A DNA stretch of 54,703 nt from an uncultured Alphaproteobacteria bacterium. Lineage in GTDB: Bacteria; Pseudomonadota; Alphaproteobacteria; RF32; CAG-239. Below are positions 25,782 through 34,014 of the stretch, in pieces. The stretch covers positions 1 to 54,703 of the forward strand of contig CANPYS010000008.1 of NCBI GenBank assembly GCA_947588655.1, given 5' to 3'. Position numbers and translations under genes: made by a program. The number at the start of each line of letters is the position of its first letter. The first letter of the stretch is position 1. Below the pieces are notes generated by a model. It did no database searches. It was not told the origin of the DNA and saw nothing but the letters and a program-made list of their open reading frames with translations.

Positions 25782-26447
25782 ATGAAAAAGCTCCTTTCTA
25801 TATGTTTGATTTTTGCTTTTTTTGCGGCGCCTTTGCCGGCGTACGGCATATTTGATGCCATGCGTTTGGCAATTAGAGGTACAATTGATAAAGTCCAAGC
25901 CAAATTGCAACAAGTACAAAAGTATTATGATTTAGGCAAAAAGCTTGAAGATCAAGCCACGCAAATAACCGATCAAGCAATCTCAACCGTTGGCGGAGTT
26001 GTTGATGTTGCTCAAAATCCGCAGATGTTGCAAGACGCTGTTACAGGTACGGTGATGCAATCAGCGCAAGATATGATAGGCGGCAAAAAAACAGATGAAG
26101 AAACCGAAAAAGAAGTTCGCAAACTTCGCCGCAAAAAAGGTGCTAAAACCGATACCATCGCGGTTGCTGAGCTTTTGCAAGATGCTGTCAACGAGCTTAA
26201 AGGTCAAAGCGTGGCAGAGCTTTATAACAAAGCGCTGATTTTAAGGCTTGATATTGCCGAAGAAGAATCGCCTGATGATAAAGTGGATACCATTGAGCAA
26301 GCCTTACAAGCCAACAGCAAAATGTATTTGCAATCAGCGCGCCGTTGGAACAGAATTTTGGAAATGCAAGCCTATATTTCAGACTTTGTGTTTATGAATC
26401 AGATTGTGAACTATCCGCAGGAGGATGAAGATGAAGACGAAGAATAA
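25782..26447 (+). CDS. Exported helical protein, possible VirB5-like subunit
   Basis: A signal peptide (MKKLLSICLIFAFFAAPLPAYG, residues 1-22) is followed by an almost wholly helical 200-residue protein. Its C-terminal segment has the pattern LQSARRWNRILEMQAYISDFVFMNQIVNY and ends in an acidic tail (EDEDEDEE). Size, export signal and position after virB4 fit VirB5/TraC-type pilus-tip proteins, but no diagnostic motif was recognised. GGAGGAG lies six bases before the ATG. The gene begins 2 bases after the preceding stop, and its end overlaps the next gene, so it is tightly coupled in the operon. Confidence 0.72.
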   Translation: MKKLLSICLIFAFFAAPLPAYGIFDAMRLAIRGTIDKVQAKLQQVQKYYDLGKKLEDQATQITDQAISTVGGVVDVAQNPQMLQDAVTGTVMQSAQDMIGGKKTDEETEKEVRKLRRKKGAKTDTIAVAELLQDAVNELKGQSVAELYNKALILRLDIAEEESPDDKVDTIEQALQANSKMYLQSARRWNRILEMQAYISDFVFMNQIVNYPQEDEDEDEE

Positions 26448-27750
26448 AATAATCCTAGCGGTTGTTACGTTTGCTTTCTTGGCTTGGTCGCCGATAGCTC
26501 TTTGCGGCATAGATATTGGCGCGCCTGAAATGGCATCAGGCACTTTTGATAAAATCCAAACAACAGTAGAAGATGCGGGCAAAAAGGTGAATACCGCGGC
26601 ACAAGAAGCGCAGAAAAAAATTAAAGGTAGCAAGTTTATGGTTTTTGTGGAAAAGGTAAAAGCTTTTGCCAAAAGCATTAAGGCGTCTGTTTCTGCGATT
26701 CAGGGCATGGTGGAAACAGCGCAAGGCGTTTATGACGCGACAACAGGCGATTTAAGCGCCTTACAAGATATATATGAGCAAAACGTTGCCAAAGTTAAAG
26801 ATTCTTCAGCTTATAAAGCAGGAGAATTAAGCAAAAAATCTAAGGATTATGATACCAAAATTGAGGCGCGCAAAAAAGCTATTCAAGAAGAAATTGACGG
26901 CAAAATCAGAGCTGCGCAAGAAAACCTAGATTCTTTGAACAAAATGATTGAAAGCGCAGACGAATCATCCGCAACAAGCACGATTGAAAACCAGCGCCAA
27001 AAAGCTCAAGACGAGTTAGATCAGTATAAAGAACAAAAAAAGCAAATTGAAGACGGCTCATATTTTGAGCAAGATGCCGAATATAACCGATTGGTAGAAG
27101 AAAAACGCGAAGTAGATTCTGAATTGCAGGAAATAGGTATGAATGCCACTTCAGAAACAGGCGATAAAGCCTCATCTTTGGCAAAATCAGCGGCAGGTAG
27201 TCTGCTTGAAAAAAGCGATGCTGAAAACGAGCAAGATTACTTAAAACTCATAGAACAAAACTTTTTGAAAAAAGACCAACCGGTCAATGATAAAAACATT
27301 AAGCCGATTGTAAAGTTCAGAAAAGAAACCATAAAAAAAGACATAACAAATGCAATAAAGGTTGCCTCTGAAATTAAGAATGAAATTGATTCTATGGATC
27401 AAAGCGCCGATGACAACGCCGGCAATTTGCAAGCGGCCGATTATCAGATGACAAGCGTTAGCTTTCTTATTCAACAACGCATAGAAGATATTGAAGCCTT
27501 ATATAAATATATGTCGTTACTTGTAGCAGATTTGCGGCTAAAAACATCATTAAATATGTATAATCAAGATTACAAGCTTAAAAATTATGATAAAAATCCG
27601 GCAGAGCTTGATTTTGATAATTACATTTTTACGGAAGCTGATTTCTTGGGCGAAAAAGAAAACGACCTCTTGAAACAAGCTACGGAAGCGGCCAAGGAAA
27701 AGGCAACGGAAGCAGCAAGTAATGCGGCGTCAGGTGTGCCAAACATGTGA
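26431..27750 (+). CDS. Exported coiled-coil protein of the type IV secretion operon
   Basis: A signal peptide (IILAVVTFAFLAWSPIALCG) is followed by about 400 residues of predicted coiled coil: long Lys/Glu/Gln/Ala heptads such as KAIQEEIDGKIRAAQENLD and KAQDELDQYKEQKKQIE. The end is Ala-rich (ATEAAKEKATEAASNAASG). Of two close ATGs I prefer 26431: AGGAGG at 26419-26424 touches the ATG at 26425 but is six bases from 26431. It overlaps the end of the previous gene. No family was recognised. It is likely periplasmic or secreted. It may be a structural component or a substrate of the secretion system. Confidence 0.72.
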   Translation: MKTKNKIILAVVTFAFLAWSPIALCGIDIGAPEMASGTFDKIQTTVEDAGKKVNTAAQEAQKKIKGSKFMVFVEKVKAFAKSIKASVSAIQGMVETAQGVYDATTGDLSALQDIYEQNVAKVKDSSAYKAGELSKKSKDYDTKIEARKKAIQEEIDGKIRAAQENLDSLNKMIESADESSATSTIENQRQKAQDELDQYKEQKKQIEDGSYFEQDAEYNRLVEEKREVDSELQEIGMNATSETGDKASSLAKSAAGSLLEKSDAENEQDYLKLIEQNFLKKDQPVNDKNIKPIVKFRKETIKKDITNAIKVASEIKNEIDSMDQSADDNAGNLQAADYQMTSVSFLIQQRIEDIEALYKYMSLLVADLRLKTSLNMYNQDYKLKNYDKNPAELDFDNYIFTEADFLGEKENDLLKQATEAAKEKATEAASNAASGVPNM

Positions 27751-27767
27751 TTTGAAGGAGATAAAAG

Positions 27768-30700
27768 ATGAAAAAATATGCATTAGTCAAAACATTTTTA
27801 GTTATCTCTCTTTACGCTTTGCTCCTAAAGCCAGCTTTGGCGCAAGTGCCGTCACCCTTGCCACCGACACCGCCTGAGCCTGTGCTAGATGTTCTGGCAG
27901 GCGTTGCAGATTCGTTGACAGCTGTTCAAAACCAGTTGGGGCAAATTACCGATCAATATCAATCTATTGCAAGCGATGGCATTAGTGACATCAAAAATAT
28001 GAAACCGGGGTTTAATTTTTCGGGTTTTGGGAATGCCGCCCGAGAAAAATCTGTCTTTACGAAAAAGAAAGGCAAAGGGCCTGTGCGTTCCGCCCGTAAA
28101 ATTAAAAAGAAACAAAAAGAAGAGGCAAAGCTGATTGAAAACTTTAAGGAATTGTTTTTAACGTATCCTGAAAAGATTATGAAAAAACATCCGCTTGACC
28201 ACGACATCATCAAAACCGCGTACAAGCAAAAAGGCATTGAATTTGCAAACGATACAATGATTGAGCTTTATTTAAGCGTGCGTGATATTGAAGAGCTGAT
28301 GAATAAATATAAAGAAGATATTACACCTTTAAAAGATTGTTATGTTATGGGACAAGGCGGTCAAGGCGATGCTTGTCAAGCCGCACAAGATCCTGATGAA
28401 GAAATTACCGATTGGGTTAATTTGTATCAGCTCAACCGCATTTATGATGCCATGTTAATGATGACGGAAGAATTGGTAGCGTTGCAGGCGCAATATCTCA
28501 CAGCGCAGGCGTTGCGTGAGGGCGTTGAGCCTATCACACCCGAAAGTGTCAAGCGCAAAGCCAAAAAGAGCAAAAAGACAAGCTTTAACTATATTCAAAC
28601 TGAAAATTTAGCCTTTGCGCAAATGTTCACGCCAGCTGAAACAACCGAAGAACCTGAACAAACAGAAATAACCGAAGAATCTGAAGTTATCGTGGAAGAT
28701 GAAGAGGAAGATGACCCTTATAAAGAGTTGCGCGAAAGTTTCAAGCCTGTGCGCGCCAAACCGGCAGATTTGGAGTCGCCTCTTGCGGGCACAGCCGATT
28801 CGTTTAATGCTTTGGCAGAGTTTAACAACTACTATTATCAGTTAAAAACCGCGCAAGATCTTCATAACATTAAAGCCTCAATTCCTGAGTACAGGAAGCC
28901 GTTTGTGCAGGCGCGTCGTATGCGTGAAATTCATGAGGCTTTAATAGATAAAGTTTACGATTCGGAGCAATGTATCATTCATTATTTAGGCCAATATTAC
29001 AACAATCCGACAGAGGTCTGGCTTGGGCAGGGTTGCACGTATCAAGGGCGCGAAATCCAATGCCACGACGGGCGCAAAGTAACCGAACAAACGCTTAAAA
29101 ACTTGCGCGCGGGCGATATACTTTGTGGTGAAAACAAAGATGAAATTTGCGCGCAAAATAGTATCAATATTTATGGGTCTCGCGGCGGAAAATCAGGCGA
29201 ATTAATCTCGGCTTACAAGCTTGCGAAAGCCGATTTGCTTGAAAAAGCCACCATTAAATATGATGATGAAAATTCAGATTTGTTTGTAACGACCGCCACA
29301 GATCCCAATGCTTCAACTGATTTAAAAAGCATTGAGGAAACAGATTATGATAGTAAAGTGACCGATTATCAAAACGGCAACACAGACGGTACGTTTAAAG
29401 AGCCCTCAAATGAAGAAATTGCGCAAAATGAAAACCGCGAGCAAAGCCTTTTAACATGGCAAATGGGCGCGCAGATGGCAAATGAAATCCGCGAGGATAT
29501 GTTTGCGGGCAAAACAAAAACCGGCTATCCGCTTTGGCAGGATGAAAAGAATTTTTATAGCCTTTATTGGCAAAAAAAATACGAGAATATGAAGGCTTAT
29601 ATTCAAAAACTTGATTTGCGCAATGCGGTTATCAGCATGATGCAAAAAGTTTTTGAAAACAACGGCAGACTCAAAGATCCCAAACTCCAGTACACATATT
29701 ATGTAAATGGCTCTCCAAAATATTATGGCATTGACTTAACAACAATTAAGCATAAAGGCGAAGAGGCTTTGGCGGGTTTAAAAGTCAAAGAAGAAACTTT
29801 TGTAACCGCAAGCATTCAAGCGGCTGATTTAAAAATTAAAAATATTTTGGGAAAATATATAACTGATAAGGATAATATTGAGTATTTTATAAAAATTGCG
29901 TATGATAAACTTGATGAAAACAGCGCGGCTTTAAGCGATGCCAATAAGCAATATAATAGTTTTTTGAAAGAGGCGCAGGATCAAACAGCAATGGCGGAAT
30001 ATCAAGAAACAGCCGTAGAAATGGGGCAAGATCGGCGTGAGCGTGATCCTAACGCGGTGGACGGTTTGTTAAACCAAGCGCAAGAGGAAAAAACAGTGGC
30101 TTTGGCATCAGCCGATGCTGCGCAAAAGCAAGCTGACGCGTCAAAAGCCGATTCGGCCTCTGCCCGAGAAGAAATTGGAAATCTGCGGGGATACATAAAA
30201 GGTTATAAAGAGAATTTAAAAGAAATTCAAAACAAGTATACAATAGACATTATTGAGGCTGAAAAAGAAAAATATGAGGCAGTTCAAAAATTTTATAATA
30301 ATATTCAAGCAACAGATTATACCGAAGTCCAAAATCTTATTTCAGGCAACTTAAATAACTTAGATTTTAGTGAGGTATGGACGAATTATCAGCAACAGTT
30401 TAAAAGTTATCTGAATCAAAACCTTTTAGGCGCGGTTTCAAATGTAAGTAGCGCCATGGAAAAAGCCCGTCAAATAGCGATAAACTTAATAAATGATGCT
30501 TATAATAATATCACAAAAATTTCTGATCCTTATTCGCTCGCGGGGCAACAAAACATTCAAAGGATTCATGAAAAGCTGATTGATGATTTGCAAAATCCGG
30601 CGACTTACGCTACTATTGCGCCCTCAGATTTTGTGTCGTCTCAATTTATGTTTAATGGCTTTGCGCAAATTGCGGCGAATACGTTTGTTGCAAACACTAT

Positions 30701-32141
30701 AGCAAACCTTTGTAAAACCGAAAATTGCAAGATGGCAGATAGCGAGTATTTTGTCGGCTTGCCACCGAAATCGCGCGACTTTAGAGCGCCAAAGCCCATA
30801 GCATACAGCTATACGCCGCCTTTGCGAGAAATTGTCCATTTTGATGTGATTGATTATAATAATGTCATTAAAAGCAATTCGGGCGATGTGGCAAGAACAG
30901 CTCTCCTTGATTATGGACACCCCTTACCAGATTTTTGGGAAAAGATTTTAATGTATAAGGGCTTTGTGGAGCAAGATGTGGATTTGAATGTAATTAAGCA
31001 AAATAGCGATGATTCTTTCTTTTATAACAGCGGAATTTATCCATGCCGCTATGGAAGTTATCGGGTAGATAGCTCTAAAGAGGACTTTGTTTTTAGCTTT
31101 TTAAGCAAAGCAGATATGAACAAATTGCAACAATGCAACAATATTAAGAAGGTAGAGTTTGATCTTAATGGAGGGGTGATAATGACTTTTGCTGATGCAA
31201 AGTCAGATAAAGGACAACTGAAATTAAATCTTAAGTTTGAAGATGAAGAGGAAGTATATACCTGCAATAAATTTGTTATGACAACCTATAAAGATAAAGT
31301 TGTTTTAACAAATTTAAGCGGTGACAATGAAAAGTGCAAAAAAATAACAAGCATTGAAATTGATGATAGTGGCAATTTAAAAGTCAATCGTCAACTCACA
31401 GAAAAAGAACAAAAGGCGTTGGCGAATGGTGAAACAAGCTTCAATACTTCTATTGTGCAGAATTCTAGCAAACTCAACAGCGAGTTAGGCGTGTTGCTTC
31501 AAGCGCAAAAGCTACCGAAAAGCGATTATATGGGTCTTAAGATGAACAGCACAATAACCGAAATTGCAGATAAGTTTAATGAGCAAGATGTAACAAATGA
31601 TAACGATGCGGCTGAAATTTCTCAAATGGAGGCAAGACTATTAAACCGCAACCAATTCGGCGATTATCTGCGTTATGTTGAAATGGAAGAAACTTATCAA
31701 AAAACGCTTGATGAACTTGATGTTGAACTTGATAGTGCGCGTGAAAAAATCAAAGAAAAACTCGCCAAAATCAATTATACGCCGGAAGAGGGGTTTGATT
31801 TAGCGGATGATAAAACGTATAATGACATTTTAAGCCGGCTTGATAAAGCTAAAAACGATATTGTGAATAAAGTCGCCGGAAAAATTAATGCCATGACGCC
31901 CCAAAACGAGGTTATGGAAGATAACGTCAACAAACTCAAAAATATGCTTGGCACATTGCAAACCGATAAAGACGAGGTTTTGCAACTTGATGACAACCAA
32001 AAGCCCAACAAAGATTTTGAGGAAAAAATCAAGTCTGAAACAGTTGATTCCGAGGCGCTTTCTCGTTACGATGAAGAAACCAAAAAACGTATGGAAGATG
32101 AAATCAATAATTTCGGCATACCGTACTGCGCTTCATATTAA
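27768..32141 (+). CDS. Giant exported coiled-coil protein (1457 aa) of the type IV secretion operon
   Basis: A signal peptide (ALVKTFLVISLYALLLKPALAQ) is followed by a Pro-rich stretch and then long helical, charged regions. Heptad-like segments lie around residues 740-870 and at the C-terminus (EEKIKSETVDSEALSRY). An acidic linker at about 285-325 (EEPEQTEITEESE) and several Cys pairs (CTYQGREIQC, CKTENC) suggest disulphides outside the cytosol. No membrane-spanning segment follows the signal peptide, so it is not VirB6, although it occupies the virB6 position before virB7/virB8. AAGGAG lies 8 bases before the ATG. Only 11 bases separate its stop from the first virB8. No family was recognised; it could be a scaffold, a surface fibre or a substrate. 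Confidence 0.75.
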   Translation: MKKYALVKTFLVISLYALLLKPALAQVPSPLPPTPPEPVLDVLAGVADSLTAVQNQLGQITDQYQSIASDGISDIKNMKPGFNFSGFGNAAREKSVFTKKKGKGPVRSARKIKKKQKEEAKLIENFKELFLTYPEKIMKKHPLDHDIIKTAYKQKGIEFANDTMIELYLSVRDIEELMNKYKEDITPLKDCYVMGQGGQGDACQAAQDPDEEITDWVNLYQLNRIYDAMLMMTEELVALQAQYLTAQALREGVEPITPESVKRKAKKSKKTSFNYIQTENLAFAQMFTPAETTEEPEQTEITEESEVIVEDEEEDDPYKELRESFKPVRAKPADLESPLAGTADSFNALAEFNNYYYQLKTAQDLHNIKASIPEYRKPFVQARRMREIHEALIDKVYDSEQCIIHYLGQYYNNPTEVWLGQGCTYQGREIQCHDGRKVTEQTLKNLRAGDILCGENKDEICAQNSINIYGSRGGKSGELISAYKLAKADLLEKATIKYDDENSDLFVTTATDPNASTDLKSIEETDYDSKVTDYQNGNTDGTFKEPSNEEIAQNENREQSLLTWQMGAQMANEIREDMFAGKTKTGYPLWQDEKNFYSLYWQKKYENMKAYIQKLDLRNAVISMMQKVFENNGRLKDPKLQYTYYVNGSPKYYGIDLTTIKHKGEEALAGLKVKEETFVTASIQAADLKIKNILGKYITDKDNIEYFIKIAYDKLDENSAALSDANKQYNSFLKEAQDQTAMAEYQETAVEMGQDRRERDPNAVDGLLNQAQEEKTVALASADAAQKQADASKADSASAREEIGNLRGYIKGYKENLKEIQNKYTIDIIEAEKEKYEAVQKFYNNIQATDYTEVQNLISGNLNNLDFSEVWTNYQQQFKSYLNQNLLGAVSNVSSAMEKARQIAINLINDAYNNITKISDPYSLAGQQNIQRIHEKLIDDLQNPATYATIAPSDFVSSQFMFNGFAQIAANTFVANTIANLCKTENCKMADSEYFVGLPPKSRDFRAPKPIAYSYTPPLREIVHFDVIDYNNVIKSNSGDVARTALLDYGHPLPDFWEKILMYKGFVEQDVDLNVIKQNSDDSFFYNSGIYPCRYGSYRVDSSKEDFVFSFLSKADMNKLQQCNNIKKVEFDLNGGVIMTFADAKSDKGQLKLNLKFEDEEEVYTCNKFVMTTYKDKVVLTNLSGDNEKCKKITSIEIDDSGNLKVNRQLTEKEQKALANGETSFNTSIVQNSSKLNSELGVLLQAQKLPKSDYMGLKMNSTITEIADKFNEQDVTNDNDAAEISQMEARLLNRNQFGDYLRYVEMEETYQKTLDELDVELDSAREKIKEKLAKINYTPEEGFDLADDKTYNDILSRLDKAKNDIVNKVAGKINAMTPQNEVMEDNVNKLKNMLGTLQTDKDEVLQLDDNQKPNKDFEEKIKSETVDSEALSRYDEETKKRMEDEINNFGIPYCASY

Positions 32142-32152
32142 AAAGGGATAAA

Positions 32153-32911
32153 ATGGCAGAAGAATTACAAAATAACTCCAAAACCTTGTTCATAACCGAT
32201 GCGAACAGTCCAATAGCGCACATGGATTATATAACGCAAGAAGAAAAGGAAGTCCGCACCCTCAAAGAGGTTTATTATTGTTGGCTTTCAAGGCTTGTGA
32301 TGTTACTAGCCGTCATTTCTTTGGGCTTTTTTGCAAGCGCTTCTTTGGTGTTGTTTAAGCTTGCGCCTGAAGTGACCGTTGAGCCTTTTTTGATTATTCC
32401 ACAGGATAATTCCGAATCAATGGTGCGCTATGAGGTTATTGCGCCGAATATGCCGTCATCCAAACAATTAATGGAAAACTTTGTCCGCCAGTATGTGACC
32501 ATACGCAACGTTATTGTGAACGACGAGCGCGAGATGCAATCGCGTTGGCTCAACGGTGGCATTGTGAGTTATTTATCCTCGCTTCAGGTTTTTGATGCTT
32601 TTAACAAGGGCTTGCAAGATCAAATTCGTCAATACATGAGCAGTGGCATTGTTCGTGATGTGGAAATTATTTCGGTTGATAAAGTCGGTGGCGAAAAAAG
32701 CCCTGTATGGAAAGTTGATTTTCGCACCTATGATCTTTCGCTTAAGAATCATAACGAAACCACAGGCGGCTTAATTTTACAAACACGTTATTGGACAGCT
32801 TCCGTAACGGCGTTTTTTATCCCCGAGCGTATGTTTATGGCGCGCCGTCTGTTTAATCCGTTGGGTTTTACGGTCACGCGTTATTCGCAGACAGAGGTTG
32901 AAATCCTTTAA
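32153..32911 (+). CDS. virB8: Type IV secretion protein VirB8, paralogue 1
   Basis: VirB8 is the bitopic inner-membrane assembly factor. A cytosolic N-terminus of ~45 residues and one membrane segment (LVMLLAVISLGFFASASLVLF) precede the periplasmic NTF2-like domain. That domain has VEPFLIIPQ, FVRQYVTIRNVI, SRWLNGGIVSYLSS, WKVDFRTYD and RYWTASVTAFF, ending PLGFTVTRYSQTEVE. Its length is 252 aa, and AAAGGGATAAA precedes the ATG. A second VirB8 lies 350 bases downstream, with a lipoprotein between them. The order VirB8-VirB7-VirB8 recalls the duplicated virB8 genes of rickettsial secretion systems (known for those systems; orthology is not tested). Confidence 0.92.
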   Translation: MAEELQNNSKTLFITDANSPIAHMDYITQEEKEVRTLKEVYYCWLSRLVMLLAVISLGFFASASLVLFKLAPEVTVEPFLIIPQDNSESMVRYEVIAPNMPSSKQLMENFVRQYVTIRNVIVNDEREMQSRWLNGGIVSYLSSLQVFDAFNKGLQDQIRQYMSSGIVRDVEIISVDKVGGEKSPVWKVDFRTYDLSLKNHNETTGGLILQTRYWTASVTAFFIPERMFMARRLFNPLGFTVTRYSQTEVEIL

Positions 32912-32975
32912 TTTTAGACTTTTGCATATATATTATCATCAAAATATAATCTTCAAGTTGTTGATAAGTTGGGGA

Positions 32976-33003
32976 TTGATACACTTCGTGTTAGACATAT
33001 AAA
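32976..33003 (+). promoter_or_regulatory. Candidate internal promoter before the VirB7-like gene
   Basis: TTGATA (32976-32981), 16 bases and TATAAA (32998-33003) lie in the 151-base gap after the first virB8. This is the widest gap in the operon and a plausible entry point for transcription of virB7-virB11. A short dyad AGAGTGTCTAGAC is nearby. Confidence 0.45.
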
Positions 33004-33062
33004 AATAAAAAGTTTAATGTAAGAGTGTCTAGACGTATATTATTGATGAGGAAAACATTGCA

Positions 33063-33251
33063 ATGTATAAAAAAATCATAGGCTTTTTGGCCGTTCTTTT
33101 GTTATCGGCGTGCGGGCTTTTTGGCTCTTATTACGAGCCTGAGCCGGTAGGTATCGGTAAAGATGTCAATGAACTCAAGCTTTCGCCGTGCGCATGTTTG
33201 CAAGTTGAACTTCCTAAAACATTGCCGGATTGGTTTGTCGCATCTATTTAA
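33063..33251 (+). CDS. virB7: Small lipoprotein, VirB7-like
   Basis: The 62-residue protein has a lipoprotein signal (MYKKIIGFLAVLLLSAC-G, lipobox LSAC) and a short mature part containing SPCACLQVELPKTLPDWFV. VirB7 proteins are small outer-membrane lipoproteins that clamp VirB9, usually encoded next to virB8 and virB9. Size, lipobox and position fit, but the family is too short and variable for certainty by sequence alone. GAGGAAAACA lies upstream, 9 bases from the ATG. Confidence 0.78.
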   Translation: MYKKIIGFLAVLLLSACGLFGSYYEPEPVGIGKDVNELKLSPCACLQVELPKTLPDWFVASI

Positions 33252-33260
33252 GAGGAACAA

Positions 33261-33998
33261 ATGGCTGAACAGTTAGGTACAGATAACACAAATCAAAGGC
33301 TTTTAGGCAACAACCGTATGCCGCCGCGGCAAAGACCGCCTCGCCCCAAACAGGCAGACGTTGAAATTGTCAACGCGGCGGAAAAGCGCTATTTGTGGAC
33401 AGCGCGCGCTTTTGCGGTTGTGGTAGCAATTAGCTTGTGTTGCAATTTTGTTTTGTTTTTAGCAATTATGCAGCTTGTGCCGTTGTACCGGATTGAGCCG
33501 TTTTTGCTTTCTTTTGAGAACAAATCAGAGCAGGTTTATGACATTCGTCCAGTTCAGAACATGGAAGATGAAAAGGACATTACGGAAGTTTTTGTGCGTG
33601 AATATGTTTTAATGCGCAGTGCTTTCAGCAGTGACATTGACGAGATGGAATCTCGTTGGATGCCAGGCGGCGCTTTGCAGGAAATGTCATCATCGGCGGT
33701 GTATCAGTCTTTTGTTGAGAAGACGGCGCAACCCGCGCTTGAGCTTATGCGTACAAAAGGCTTGGTGCGTGTGGTGCGCATTATGACTGTCAACGAGCTT
33801 GGACGCGGTTTGTGGCAAGTTGAGTATGAAACAAGGGATATGTATCCCGATTCGGCGGCGCCTGAAATCAATTATTGGACGGCGTCACTGCAAATTACCT
33901 ACCGTCGTAAAAACGTTAAATATGGCGAGCGCCTGAATAACCCGATTGGCTTTACAGTCACGCGTTATTCGCTTTCGCATAACAATCAGGCGCAATAA
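33261..33998 (+). CDS. virB8: Type IV secretion protein VirB8, paralogue 2
   Basis: This 245-residue homologue of the product at 32153 has an N-terminal Pro/Arg-rich cytosolic stretch (RMPPRQRPPRPKQ), one membrane segment (AFAVVVAISLCCNFVLFLAI) and an NTF2-like periplasmic domain. Matching blocks are YRIEPFLLSFENK, FVREYVLMRSAFSSD, SRWMPGGALQEMSSS, WQVEYETRD and NYWTASLQITYRR, ending NPIGFTVTRYS. The two share layout but are clearly diverged, so the duplication is old and both copies are probably needed. AGAGGAACAA precedes the ATG. It is followed after 16 bases by virB9. Confidence 0.92.
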   Translation: MAEQLGTDNTNQRLLGNNRMPPRQRPPRPKQADVEIVNAAEKRYLWTARAFAVVVAISLCCNFVLFLAIMQLVPLYRIEPFLLSFENKSEQVYDIRPVQNMEDEKDITEVFVREYVLMRSAFSSDIDEMESRWMPGGALQEMSSSAVYQSFVEKTAQPALELMRTKGLVRVVRIMTVNELGRGLWQVEYETRDMYPDSAAPEINYWTASLQITYRRKNVKYGERLNNPIGFTVTRYSLSHNNQAQ

Positions 33999-34014
33999 AT
34001 AAAGGTGTAGAAAA

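Noticed and set aside
27768-32141. VirB6 assignment for the 1457-aa protein
   Set aside because: The position fits but there is only a signal peptide and no set of transmembrane helices, which VirB6 requires.
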